Shown: positions 1 to 12,926 of the stretch, piece after piece
Layout of the letters: each line of letters starts with the position of its first letter
Position numbering within the stretch: position 1 is the stretch's first letter
Source: Chondrus crispus
Taxonomy: Eukaryota; Rhodophyta; Florideophyceae; Gigartinales; Gigartinaceae
Reading direction: 5' to 3'
Assembly (NCBI RefSeq): GCF_000350225.1
Contig: NW_005179086.1
Span: 105,593-169,592, forward strand
DNA length: 64,000 nucleotides
Made by a program: the position numbers and the translations under genes
The notes under the pieces: model-generated
Told to the model about the DNA's origin: nothing
The model's input: the letters and a program-made list of their open reading frames with translations, nothing else
Database searches by the model: none

Positions 1-83
1 ACATAGCTTTAACGATTATCCTAATACAAACATGTACTGCGCAACAGCTGCTATTCATGCAATAGCTTCGGCCATTCCCGAAT

Positions 84-2003
<1,920 letters not shown>

Positions 2004-2830
2004 ATGGTCAATTATCGTAACAGTACGTTCTCCTAGTGTTCTCATTTCCACTGGCTATTCCGGACGCGAAGAAGCGCGAAAGCGGCAATCCATGCGGCTA
2101 TAGGACGAAGCTTTCCAGCATCGTCTTTACGTCCTGCAGTGTCTTGAAAGTTGCGGATTGCACAGATCTATCTTGCGAACGTCGAGCTAACGTATGTTCA
2201 TCTTCTCATTTCCGCTCTGTCTGCGACAACTCACTGCTCTGCGGCGAATCGTGTCATTGAACAACAGCCTCGAAGACATACCGTACTCCGCGTCGTCCGT
2301 TCGAGAAGGAGCGCCTCGACTCCGAGCTCCAGCTCGCCGGCAAGTATGGCCTTCGAAACAAGCGTGAGATCTGGCGCGTGCAGCTTGTCCTCTCTAAGAT
2401 CCGATCCGCTGCTCGTGAGCTTCTTACGCTCGACGAAAAGGACCCGCGTCGCGTGTTTGAAGGTACCGCGCTTCTCCGCCGTCTGACTCGTCTCGGGCTC
2501 CTCGACGAATCGCGACAAGCCCTCGATTACGTGCTGTCGCTGAAGGTCCAGGACTTTTTGGAGCGTCGTCTCCAAACTCAGGTCGTCAAGCTCGGATTGG
2601 CCAAGTCTATCCATCACGCTCGTTGCCTTATCAGGCAGCGTCACATCCGCGTCGGGAAGCAGCTGGTTAATGTTCCGTCTTTCATGGTTCGTGTCGATTC
2701 CCAGAAGCATATTGATTTCTCCCTGAACTCGCCGTTCGGAGGCGGACGACCAGGTCGTGTTAAGCGTCGTGCCATTGAGCGTCGCAAGAGCAGCGGTGGC
2801 GGTGGCGGTGATGATGAGGAAGATGAGTAG
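2004..2830 (+). CDS. RPS9: 40S ribosomal protein S9 (uS4)
   Basis: Small-subunit ribosomal protein of the uS4 family, which binds 18S rRNA early in 40S assembly. Two exons: 2004-2022 encodes MVNYRN plus one base; the intron 2023-2267 (245 nt, GTACGT...AACAG) is phase 1; the second exon 2268-2830 continues [18 protein letters not shown]. The product is about 193 residues and aligns end to end with eukaryotic S9, including [28 protein letters not shown] and the DSQKHIDF...[10 protein letters not shown] block, then an acidic DDEEDE tail. A first intron just after the start codon is typical of ribosomal protein genes. The splice sites fit both consensus and reading phase. Confidence 0.95.
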
Positions 2831-4815
2831 ATCTACTCGTAGCGATATCGGTGCCGGCTTTATGGGATGCTCGTAATCGTCGCTTTTGATTACGAGTGGT
2901 GAAGTTTATGTTGTAAATCGATATTGGCTACCGACTTCCGAATAATAGCACTAGATTGCCTGTACTTTAGTACGCCAGCGTGAGGAATCGGGAGAAAGGA
3001 CTTGTGGGCTAGTCGAATCAATTGATGCAGAAGCTCTCCCTCAGGTACTTCGGTGCCTCAGTGCTTCAGCGCTGTTTCGTGCGGACCGAGAGAACGATTT
3101 ATTCGGAGTAAAATTTCCGCTACTTGCTCAGGATTGAATTTTGCTGCACCGGGAAGCGAGGAAGCTAAAGCTCAATACGATGGCACTTTTCACTGAAAGC
3201 ATTTGAAGCGGTAAACAGATCCTGACCACCCCCCACTCTCCCAATTTCAAATCATCTTTACGCTTACTATCGTATCGATGTGTCCGGGTCCCGTAGTTTC
3301 TAGAACCGAAGCACGTGCCCATCGAAGTCCCCGAATATAACCACGTTCAAATTCTTATAGAACGAGGATGTCTAACTTCCAGTGACCAGGGATCGACACA
3401 AAGGCGCCTGCTATCATCGATAGCAATTAGCAGACTAGAGCCCCAGCCGGCGCACACTACACGAAGAAGGTGTACTCTAATTTTCGAATTGGTTGGTACA
3501 TCGCGACCTGCAATAAAATTGTTTTTTTGGAGAAACTTGCATCTAACTTGTGCCTGTCGCTGTTAGCTGTATCGGCAACTTTATGTATCATGTGTGCAAA
3601 TATAAGTGGTGAGCAGCAATCAGATAGTTCTTTTTTTTTGCGTGCAGCAGATGTCTTCTTGCACCCGATGAGGCGAACTGAGCTATGCTCGAGTTGCCAC
3701 TTGCAAGGGACGGTGCAAGGTCGCAATGAAACGATCATTTATCGACGATAGTAGTCTCTTATTGTGAGTACATGTACTGCAGTTTTCTCATCTGGTGCGA
3801 AGTGGCTGCGCCCCACCTGCCAGCTGCATTGCAGCCACAGTAGAGACATGAGTGGTGACTACAGTATACGCGGGAATTGCATCTTCCAACTTCGTGGATC
3901 GGGCTCATGTGTTCCCGATCCACGTGGCAGCTGAACACAACCAGAATGTCACACGTGGCCGCTACAGTATTTTGGAATTCAGGACACTCAGATTTGTGGC
4001 TCATTTTCAGGAAATGTGACTTGTGTTTACAGAAACGCCTCCATGTTTGAAGTTTGGAGCGACATCTGCGCGTGTGGCATTTTTTCAGAGCATGCATGCC
4101 GAAGCTTGACGCCCAGCAAGTCTGCGTTCGGCAGACGAACTGCTGTGCAATACAATATTACCTGACACACTATTAAGTCCATGAGACAAAGGAGTTGAGC
4201 CCTATTGCTGCGAAAGAAGCGAGGTGAGAGTTGGGGCGACCCTCAGCGGCTTGCTGGGCCACCTTTGGTGGTACAGTAGCACGTTGTGAAGCAGGGACGT
4301 TTGGAGATTATATCCCGAAATCAGGGGCGATGATTGGCGAAAAACTAGGACCTATCTTGAATACAGCCAATAAAAACGCATCTCTAGCGATCTTCTACAG
4401 GGAGGCGACTTTAGACAGCGGCAGAGAGGCGAGATCTGGGTGAGGAGACGCAACGGGATCGGGTGGCTGTCGTGATGCGCTCGATGAGCTCGCTGCTGGC
4501 GGAGTTGAGGCGGGCGGGGGGAACGCCGCATAGCACCAGACTTACAGCCCTGGGATGCGCTTGCAATCTGTCCGCCTATCATCCCAGTATAATCCCAAAT
4601 CTACCGTACCTCGTTCACGCGCCCGCCCAGATCTCCACCACATTTATAGATTTCTGTAAATCTGCACAGCGCGCCAGACAAGGGCTTTTCTTTTCTTTTC
4701 CTTCGTGATATCGCATAAATTCCGGCCTTCCCACCCGCGCCCACTCCCCATTTCGCTCGCCACCTGCCTTCTTTCGCACCATTCTACCTTATCGACTTGC
4801 ACCGACGCCTCGGCT
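2831..4815. other. Intergenic region RPS9 to ChlP
   Basis: About 2 kb without a supported gene. Short open frames on both strands resemble no family and lack coding character. It holds one perfect 11-bp inverted repeat (3893-3924), scattered ACAGTA copies near 3860, 3964 and 4271, and a CT-rich leader before the ChlP start. Both genes run rightward, so the ChlP promoter should be in the last few hundred bases. Confidence 0.6.
3893..3924. repeat. 11-bp perfect inverted repeat
   Basis: CGTGGATCGGG and its exact reverse complement are separated by a 10-nt loop. No gene is attached. It could be an operator-like palindrome or a small hairpin RNA; no function is evident. Confidence 0.6.
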
Positions 4816-6222
4816 ATGGCTTTCATCACTTTCACACCTGCGTCCCTGTCTTCCATCCGCAGCCAATCCCTCAATGGATCTCCCCTCTGTTCCCGTCGTG
4901 TCTTCGCAGGCGCCTCCGTGGCTGCCGTCACCCCCGTTCGCTTCGGTGCCTCTTCTATTGACATGAAGCTGCGCGTTGCCGTCGTTGGCGGTGGTCCGGC
5001 CGGCGCCTGCGCCGCCGAGACTCTGGCCGAAAGTGGTATTGACACATACCTCTTCGAGCGCAAGATGGACAACTGCAAGCCCTGTGGTGGTGCCATCCCC
5101 CTTTGCATGGTTGACGAGTTCGATCTTCCAGTTGACATCATTGATCGCAAAGTTCGCAAGATGAAGATGATCTCCCCCACTAACGTGGAGGTTGATGTCG
5201 GGAAGACTCTCAAGCCGCATGAATACATCGGTATGCTCCGAAGAGAAGTACTGGACTCCTTTTTGAGGGATCGTGCCGTCAGCCTAGGTGCCACATCAGT
5301 CAATGGCCTTGTCACCAAGTTGGACAAGCCCACCACCCCCGACGGCAAGTACACCCTCCACTATTCGGACTACGCCGAGACGGTCGAGGGAAAATCTCCT
5401 TCGAAAAGCTTGGACTTCGATGTTATCATCGGTGCTGATGGCGCGAACTCTCGCGTCGCCAAGGAAATCGACGCTGGTGATTATAATTACGCCATTGCTT
5501 TCCAAGAGCGAATCAAGATTCCGGACGAGAAGATGGCCTACTATGAAGAACTCGCCGAGATGTACGTTGGCGATGACGTCTCGCCCGACTTCTACGCCTG
5601 GGTGTTCCCGAAGCACGATCATGTCGGTGTCGGAACTGGAACTGTCATCAACCGACCGAAGATCAAGCAGTACCAAAAGGCCATCCGTGACCGTGCCGCA
5701 GTACGGCTTGAGGGAGGCAAGATCATCAAGGTTGAGGCGCACCCGATCCCGGAACATCCCCGGCCACGCCGCGTCCAAGGGCGTGTGGCCCTGGTCGGAG
5801 ACGCCGCTGGTTACGTGACCAAGTGCTCCGGAGAAGGCATCTACTTTGCTGCCAAGAGCGGCCGCATGTGTGCTGAGGCTGTCATCGCCGCCAGCAAAAA
5901 CGGCGAAGTTGTTCCGACTGAGAATGACCTTAAGAACCGATACCTCAAAGTTTGGGATAAGAAGTATTGGGCTACATACAAGGTTCTCGACATTCTCCAG
6001 GCCATTTTCTACCGTAGCGATCCCGCTCGCGAGGCATTCGTGAAGATGTGCGGTGATGACTACGTCCAGCGTGTCACCTTCGACTCATACCTGTACAAGA
6101 CTGTTACAACTGTATCTCCTGTCGATGACATCAAGCTTCTCTTCAGGACCGCCACCTCCCTGTTGCAGGAGAACCTTAAGGAAACTGCGGACATCAAGAA
6201 GCCTGTAGCAACTCTCAAGTAG
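4816..6222 (+). CDS. CHLP: Geranylgeranyl diphosphate/chlorophyll reductase, plastid
   Basis: Flavoprotein that reduces the geranylgeranyl group to phytyl for chlorophyll a, tocopherol and phylloquinone synthesis, at plastid membranes with NADPH. The 468-residue product is intronless. Residues 1 to about 48 are rich in Ser, Arg and Ala, as in a transit peptide. Next come the dinucleotide-binding VVGGGPAGACAAE (about 56-68), the family CKPCGGAIPLCM segment, an internal VIGADGANSRVA and the second FAD motif GDAAGYVTKCSGEGI. The open frame extends upstream to 4705 only through a GTG; the ATG at 4816 (MAFITFTPAS) gives a proper transit peptide, so it is preferred. Identity is very secure. Confidence 0.96.
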   Translation: MAFITFTPASLSSIRSQSLNGSPLCSRRVFAGASVAAVTPVRFGASSIDMKLRVAVVGGGPAGACAAETLAESGIDTYLFERKMDNCKPCGGAIPLCMVDEFDLPVDIIDRKVRKMKMISPTNVEVDVGKTLKPHEYIGMLRREVLDSFLRDRAVSLGATSVNGLVTKLDKPTTPDGKYTLHYSDYAETVEGKSPSKSLDFDVIIGADGANSRVAKEIDAGDYNYAIAFQERIKIPDEKMAYYEELAEMYVGDDVSPDFYAWVFPKHDHVGVGTGTVINRPKIKQYQKAIRDRAAVRLEGGKIIKVEAHPIPEHPRPRRVQGRVALVGDAAGYVTKCSGEGIYFAAKSGRMCAEAVIAASKNGEVVPTENDLKNRYLKVWDKKYWATYKVLDILQAIFYRSDPAREAFVKMCGDDYVQRVTFDSYLYKTVTTVSPVDDIKLLFRTATSLLQENLKETADIKKPVATLK

Positions 6223-7110
6223 ATCAGTAGTAATGGGTTTGAAACGTCGATGTCCACTGCCCTCCGGCATGTACTCTCAAATGCCGTGATATTTTTGTAC
6301 CGATACTTTACTAAAACAATTTCTTCCACCAAATCAAAGCACCGTCTCCCTTCAGAAGTACTGTCCGTGAAAGTGCTCCCTCATACCGCGAAGCAATGAT
6401 CCCTATTCTGCAGTAGGCTGCAGTCCTCCGTAAGTAGGATGGTGGGCGATCGACCTGTGTCTCTCAAGACTGATCTCTGGAGGTCGTACGCTTCATACTA
6501 GAGGTCTTGGATGAATCCCCTTCTCTATACATGTATATCCCAAAAGGTTTCCTTCCACAGCATTCAGGAGCAATCAGAAGCTGTCGCCATTCGACTTCGG
6601 GAGGCGAGAACAGGAGTGCACTGGCGAGACTACTGATCCAGCAAGTTTGTTCTCATTCAGGTCTTCACAGCGTCAAAGACGGAGAACAACTGCTTCCATA
6701 GTGGGCCGTTTATCAAAGCCGCAATAGATGGATCTTCGTTGATTCGAAAGTTCTCGTAAGTATTCTTTTGTACCGTATCTGGCTATGGGTGATGGAGTAG
6801 TCTGCATTCCAGGATCCAGAAAGATAAGTCTGTGTTTTAAGATCGCGGCGTTGCGCCCATGGTTCTCGGAAGTGAAATCCCGATAGAGGAATTCTTGGTT
6901 TAAACTGAATCTATGATTAACTCATCCTCTTAATAATTCTTTGCTCAAGGCAAGCATAGCGTTCCAAAATGTACAATGCATGTAGTCAACCAAGAACTCT
7001 TCGAACAGAAAGGCACAGTAGATAATACATAAACTGTACTTACAACACAGGCACGAAAGCCTTACGTCATGATATCCTCATACTTGTGGAAATCTCGCCT
7101 CTGGACCACT
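6223..7110. other. Convergent intergenic region
   Basis: The 3' flanks of ChlP (rightward) and the hemerythrin gene (leftward). No gene, repeat family or structured RNA is supported; one ACAGTAGATAATACA...ACTGTAC stretch lies near 7015-7045. Confidence 0.55.
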
Positions 7111-9296
7111 TCACTGACTATACATCTCATCGATTAGAGCGATCACGTCGTCGCCCTCCCCAAAATATTGATGTTCGTTAATGTTATCGGGTGGCTCTAT
7201 GTGGTCATCGTCTAGAGGTGCAATTCCAGCTGCTAGTTTCGCTCGTTCAATTGCTCTTTGATGTCTTGGATTTGACAGGCTAATATTCCCAACACTATGT
7301 TGCTGGACCATCGAGTTGATGGTTTCTTGAGACTGACGAATAAGATCGCATATTTCGTCATCATTGAATGTATTCAGAAAATACGGCAGAAGATGGCATT
7401 CTTCCTTCTCCATGTGCACTGCATGAACAGCGGATAGCTCAGAAATTTTGAGGAACAGCTCGGCAATCTTTTTTGGTTCCATGTCTCGCATAATGTTGCT
7501 AATCTCATCCATCTTCTTGTTTTCCAGCATGTGATCTATGAAATACGACTCGGTGATAAGGGGAAATCGAGAATTTAGCTTTTTAAACAGCACTTGTTCC
7601 TCGACATAGGCGTGTACTGAAAGCGCCTCCGTGAAGTCGTGGTAAGCTTTCTGAAGGTTTTCGGCCTGGCACTTGGAAGGATGGGTCACACAGTGCGACA
7701 CTAGTTCCACAACCGTCTGTAGCAGAGCTTTCAACTCTGCGTGTAACGCGGTGAAGTAATTATGGAACGAAGACTTCATATGTTCCGAAGAATTACCTTT
7801 GCTTGACGCACTGGACGAGTTCTCTCCGCTCAATGTAGTCACTGGTGGTCCTGGCATACCAGCGTAGATGGGCGCCCCGCACGGATGGAAGTCTACAACG
7901 CCATCCGTGGCAACAGGTTCAGATTCAGTCTTTGCTCTCTTCGTATCTACCGCCGAACTTTTTGCGTCCTTCTGGCCGTCGCAGTTGCCCCCCGCAAACT
8001 CAATGGCATACAATTTGGTGTACAATTGGCCAAGACTGGCGACATCAAACGTCGGTGAGTATCGTTGAGGGAGGAGAGAGTCGTCCGGAACAAATCCTAG
8101 GGCCGGTCCTTTGACGACCTTCATCAAATCAGCAAGTTTCTGTATCACAGTCGAGCTGCAAGTGTTCATGGCAGCACGGCGAAAAGCAATAAGCCAAGGC
8201 GGTAAAAACTCGCCGTGCCCAATCATGACGGCCGGGTCGCGCTTGCAGTTCAGGGGGAAACCACAGCTACAAACGAACGAACGCAAAGCCTCTTCACTCT
8301 CTTGCGGAAATCTCAAGGCGTCGCGCAGAATAACGAGCACGTTGCTGAATCGAATTGCTAAGAAGAGGGGATGGCGAATCTTAAATCTGATATTTGGAGC
8401 TTGAAAGTAGGCCAGCAAGCCCTCCCACGAATTAGTAATTTCCTCTTCAACGAGAACGCCGTCGCCATTCGTTACCTTTTTGATGAAGGTCCTATCCAGT
8501 TCCTTCGGTTCGAATGGCACAAAGGAATATCCCTCTGACCACCTACCTGATATCATTGCGTCGCGGTCAACGATCTTGCGCTTCTTATCTGCGTTCTTCC
8601 GAGAGTAAACAGCAAACGCAGTAGAAATAACAGACGCCAGGGCAGTGGTGTTGTCGCCATCGCGTCGAACAATCGAAACTACAAAGTGGAACAATCTGCC
8701 ACCAAACGTGCTTGTCGTTCCAACTAAGCGGAGTCGCGAGAAGCGGCAACGACCGTCGACTAATTGAAGCGTCGCAAATGGCTGAGAGCGATCGAGCGAT
8801 TGAATACCCGCGTCTTCGAGCTGGTGCGGTCGCTCGCCCTGACATACAACGGAGAGGTGCGCTTCGAGATCTCCGGTGCCGTGCAACGCCTGAGGGTCGG
8901 CGGTGATGAGACAGTCCGGCACTCGCCAAGTCTTATGCCATCGCCACAAGCGCTTTGTGTTGTCCCAGGCAAGTTCGCGCCCCAAGGTGACATCAAGTCC
9001 GTATGCGTTTTCAGAGTCCGGATTGCATTGCAATATCTCAGTTCCGTCTTTCAGAACAATGGAAAGTCTAAGGTACAGTCACGTGCACGCAAAAACGATT
9101 AGAATAGCGCAGAAAGGGCGTAGGCGTGAACCTTGTTTGTTAGTTGCCGCAACCGGACAGAAGAAAGGGGTTGGTAAGCACGAAGCTCAAAAACAACGCA
9201 GCATAAAACGCACCCGCAAGGCTGCCAGCCAAAGTGTCCGGGTTCGGAACCGTTTGACGTAGCGGAACCATTTGATTGTATAGGACTGCCTCGCAT
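7111..9296 (-). CDS. Hemerythrin-domain protein with a large unassigned N-terminal region
   Basis: The C-terminal part (about residues 465-610) is a hemerythrin/HHE four-helix bundle. It has the His/Glu pattern for a di-iron site: FHNYFTALHAEL, HAYVEEQVLF, FIDHMLEN and HAVHMEKEECHLLPYF. Such domains bind oxygen, NO or iron and often act as sensors. The first 400 residues are not recognised; they hold a beta-rich stretch followed by a basic YSRKNADKKRK patch that could be a nuclear signal. The long frame has no usable ATG. An intron (9068-9213, GTGCGT...CTTAG) joins a first exon 9214-9296, starting MRGSPIQSNG, in correct phase, giving 679 residues. The exon 1 model is inferred. A role as an iron- or gas-responsive regulator is speculation. 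Confidence 0.75.
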
Positions 9297-9479
9297 GCTG
9301 CGGGAGAAGTAGTGCGGAAGGCGGTGAACGTGTGCGAAGGTACACGGGGTATCGGCGGCGGTGGTGCCCACAAAATATGGGCGTTGCCCTCGAGCGATGT
9401 GCGGCGTGGTTGATGAGGTAGGGTAAAAGGATCACAGTCAGAATACAGGGGACGGGAGTTCGACGCGACGCGAGAGGGA

Positions 9480-9498
9480 GGGGGGGGGGGGGGGGGGG
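9480..9498 (+). repeat. 19-nt homopolymeric G tract
   Basis: An uninterrupted run of 19 G in an otherwise mixed sequence, about 180 bp upstream of the hemerythrin start codon. Such tracts can form G-quadruplexes and are prone to sequencing length error, so the exact count should be treated with care. Confidence 0.85.
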
Positions 9499-10132
9499 TT
9501 AAGGCCGTGGCAGTGGGAGCGTCGGCATTTTACGGAAAGCAGTGCAGCGAATCGTTGTTGACATCTAGTACACCTAATAATATTGAAAAATGTGGTCTGA
9601 GAGTCCAGGCAAATGGGCCAAACTCGCGAGCCGCACCAGGGAACCTGATTTGTCACATGTCCACAAATCATAGCCGTGGAACTATGCTCGATCCAGTGAA
9701 TTCTCGTTTTCAGAGCCCACTCCGCCATTGATGTGGGCAGCTTGAGATGTTGTCAACCGTGTTTCTTTTCTCCGCATCCCCGCAGCCGAAGCACAGTGTG
9801 TGTACAGTTAGTACCCTTGATGCAGACCGTATCCCTCGTTTCTCGTCATTCTGTAAGATAGCGGTGCATTCTTCTGGTTCCCCACCCGCGTCCCGGTGAA
9901 GCGCATGATATGGAGACAGATCTTTAGAAGTCTCTCGAACTACGAACGGTCGCAGAACGGCGTTGAAGGGGGATGCATCTCAGAGTTCACTACTGTACGA
10001 CATCACCCCTCGTAGATGTCTCGCGCCCTTGTCGAAGACCATGACATGCTGCTCCGGGACCTTGCATATGTACAGGTACGCATACTCTACAAGTAACACG
10101 TCGACACTTTTGGGCTGTAGCATCTACAATAC

Positions 10133-10156
10133 AAGTACAGTACAGAAGTACAGTAC
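10133..10156. repeat. AAGTACAGTAC tandem duplication
   Basis: Two exact copies of AAGTACAGTAC with a 13-nt period; the next bases CTGTC and a nearby ACGTACTGTAG add inverted copies of the same core. This is one of several clusters of the TACTGTA/TACAGTA family in gaps of this window. Confidence 0.7.
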
Positions 10157-10820
10157 TGTCTGTAAAGGATACGTACTGTAGAATGAATACCACATGATCA
10201 AATTTCTGTCGACTTTTGATGCCTGGCCTCTATCGTCTGCTCCGTTAAAGAATCGCATGCATTGCTCTGTCAAGTCCAGACCAGTTTTCGAGCATTGAGG
10301 TATCATCCACGCACTGGAGGCAATAGTGAATAGACTCTTGAGTTGTGGCTCAAGGTGTTGTCCCACGTCACCTCTGTCGTGACGTCGGCGGATGTGCCTA
10401 TTTAAACGCCGGCTCAAGGCTTACGCCACGCATCGTTGCTACTGGTATTTCCGAGGGTGCGTAGATATTCGATCCACGCGGGTGAGTGGGAAAGGTCGAA
10501 CTTTCGCTGTCAAAGCTGGTGATCCGAACCCGACAAAATCTACGACTTAGCGACCACCCTCAGGCTCTGGGTTATGTCCAATAAATGCAACGATTTAGTA
10601 GTCACGAACCCCGACATCAACTGACATTTCAGCAATGCTGTCTCTCTCATAACATCGTTTGCTCCCATGCAGCAACGTGTAGCCGTAAACTAGAAATATA
10701 AATCTTTGTTGACACACGTCTTTCACGCGCTTCGCTGTGGCTATGTCCCAGACAGGAGAGCCAACACAAGTAGCGGGTACAGGCGGGAATGCTTTATTCG
10801 TAAATTGTCAGCTTCTGCGA

Positions 10821-11570
10821 CTAGATTTTCGATGCCTCCACGACAAACATTGGATCTCCCATGCCGAAAAGACCGGGACTAAGATCATGTGCTTGAGGAC
10901 TGTCAAAGCCGCCCGCATAGTGGAAGTAACAGCCTACGATGAACACATGCTCTATGTCTGCAGTTCTGCACCAGATATCTATAGCTTTCGTTGGGAAGCA
11001 TCGATTCGAAAATGACATGATTGCCTTGCCACCTGGCTTTAAAACGCGATTCATCTCCTGGAAAACTTCGAGTGGTCTGCTGAGATAATCCACTGACACA
11101 ACATTCGTAATGACATCAAACTCATTATCATCAAAGGGGAGTTTCGGTTCCTTATTTAGGTCCTGCGTGACGCGCCTCGTGGCCCTGGGGTTTGCGTCGA
11201 GTTCTGCAGGGCTCATTCCAAGGATGGTGAGTCCCTGCGGTTCGTAGTCTTCTGGGAGATGGGAGACCCACGATGAGCATAGGTCGAGGATGTTAGCTTT
11301 TGGGGGCAAATTTTTGGCGTAGAACTTTTTGAGGCTGCGGATAGCACCGTTATCGATGTGGAGTACACCAATGCGGGGCTGGGCGTAGAAGTAGCCGTCA
11401 TCGGACTCATCCAGACGACCGAAGTCCTGAGGCGAGAATGGCCACGTGAGAGGCCATTTCGGAGAGCGGAGCACGTCCTCGACTTTAGGGCCACCGGAAG
11501 ACATTGCCCGACGGAAAAGCCGGTCCATGCGAATTGCTGGATGCACTACGAAGAGGAATACCACCTGCAT
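10821..11570 (-). CDS. Class I SAM-dependent methyltransferase-like protein
   Basis: Rossmann-fold methyltransferase of the type-11 group, up to 249 residues, intronless. Seen: motif I as ILDLCSSWVSHLP (the usual DxGxGxG is altered), an acidic FDDNEFDVITNVVSVDYL, and the post-motif helix EMNRVLKPGGKAIMSFSNRCF, a strong family signature. The substrate cannot be told. The ATG at 11570 is used, but ATGs at 11528 and 11504 (MSSGGPKVED) are equally possible starts; the first 22 residues are hydrophobic and basic and could be an organelle-targeting segment. The loss of the canonical glycine-rich loop is shared by some plant and algal proteins of this group, so activity is not excluded. Confidence 0.85.
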   Translation of the reverse strand: MQVVFLFVVHPAIRMDRLFRRAMSSGGPKVEDVLRSPKWPLTWPFSPQDFGRLDESDDGYFYAQPRIGVLHIDNGAIRSLKKFYAKNLPPKANILDLCSSWVSHLPEDYEPQGLTILGMSPAELDANPRATRRVTQDLNKEPKLPFDDNEFDVITNVVSVDYLSRPLEVFQEMNRVLKPGGKAIMSFSNRCFPTKAIDIWCRTADIEHVFIVGCYFHYAGGFDSPQAHDLSPGLFGMGDPMFVVEASKI

Positions 11571-12926
11571 ATACCGCTGATTATAAAGATATGTAGCTTT
11601 ATAGATGAGATCAAGGAGGAGATGCGGCCGAGCCGCACAGTTGAGCCGTTAGCGCACCTGCTGGCGCAGCATTGAGTATTCTGGGGCTCACGAATTTGCT
11701 AATCTTTTCTATTCCGGGGCATACTGTAGAATATCGATTATTTCCATGCCAGTTTGCATCAATTCTTTCCACACCCAATTATCGTCCTCGCTCCATTCCC
11801 CCTACGTGTACTCTGTTCTTCTGCAGTTCTCTTTCTTTTTGCCGGGCAGCGTTTTCCCCCGCCTTTTGTCGCTGTAGCCGATCCTCCTCAATGTTTTCTG
11901 CTTCCTGCGCACGGTAAAATCGCCAAACGTCAGATATTGCAAGCGTCCCCAGCTGAATCGTTTCCCTTCTGCCCATGTGACCCTTTGCTTTTGGTCCATG
12001 TGGCCTGGGAGCACTTGCATTTATGACAATCTTGTTAACGCTATCATGATTTGCATCTCTGCCCCTATTATTGCAAGTAAAGCGGACTTTTCGTTGTTGA
12101 CAATTTCTTTCAGCTTTTCGAAGACAGCTTTGTCATTCTGCCCCTGTACTGCGGATGCGCCACAATTCGATAAAGGCCTTTGTTGGGCTTCCCGTAGCAC
12201 TTCCTTACGAATACGATCTTTTCAAACCGTTTAAGAAACCTATAGTCCATTGGTCACACTTCAGTAAATTTACTGCTCTCTACCGTCGGTCTTTGGCCAT
12301 TGCGTCCCGTCTGTCCATTTGCTTGGCACGCGCTGCCTGATGACGCATTCCAATCGACATCGGAGGGGACATGGATTGTGCGTAACTGGAGACCTGTCTC
12401 GTGAACAGGACGAGAAGGTGTTTGATCGTGGATCGAATACTACTGTTTGGCCTTTAACGGTGTTGTGTGCCCGCCATTTTTGTTGGCGGGACGGGGAGAG
12501 GCGAGGAGGCAACATTGCAGGGAACTGTAGACGTGGTGAATGCTCCAGGCCCCGGAGCGTTTCCCTGGAGTCCAGGGATGAATGACTGCACCGATTGTCC
12601 GCACTGCGCTTACCTCAGTGGCATGCTTTCGTACAGTGAGAGCAACGAGAACTGAATCACCAAATTAGCCTTTTTTACCAAATACTGTAATACTTTTCTG
12701 GAGTGGTATCTTCCATTCCCCCTGTCTCTGACCTCTACACTTTTGCGCGACTCACAAATTCGCGTACTTTCGCGACGCCATCTACGGTACACCCTTCTTC
12801 CCAATCCATCACCTTCGCACGCCAACAACCTTCTAAGCCCCACCTCACGCCTTCCAGCAGCCGTCCCTGCAGCACACTCTCTTCTCCCTTCTCTAGTTCC
12901 TCCCACCTGCCGCACTCCCCGCCGCC
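11571..12926. other. Divergent intergenic region containing probable unresolved exons
   Basis: 1.36 kb between the methyltransferase (leftward) and the CDF protein (rightward). Most of the left half shows coding-like minus-strand segments, listed separately. The right half is pyrimidine-rich leader of the CDF gene, with a TACTGTAATAC motif near 12684. Confidence 0.5.
11779..12360 (-). other. Probable unresolved multi-exon gene, unknown product
   Basis: Three minus-strand segments look protein-coding but lie in different frames. One begins at the ATG at 12360 (MSIGMRHQAARAKQMDRRDA) and ends at a possible donor CG|GTAGAG near 12284. A second (about 12225-12030) encodes EVLREAQQRPLSNCGAS and a helical EKLKEIVNNEKSALLAIIG. 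A third, ending at the stop at 11779, is highly charged (RFYRAQEAENIEEDRLQRQK) and looks like a coiled coil. I could not join all three in one consistent phase, and the family is not recognised. It may be one small basic coiled-coil protein with two introns, or chance frames. Confidence 0.35.

Larger units (their letters stand above)
9297..10820. other. Intergenic region with poly-G tract and TACAGTA cluster
   Basis: 1.5 kb between the 5' end of the hemerythrin gene and the 3' end of the methyltransferase gene, both leftward. It contains the 19-G run at 9480-9498 and an AAGTACAGTAC tandem duplication near 10133. No coding region is supported. Confidence 0.55.
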
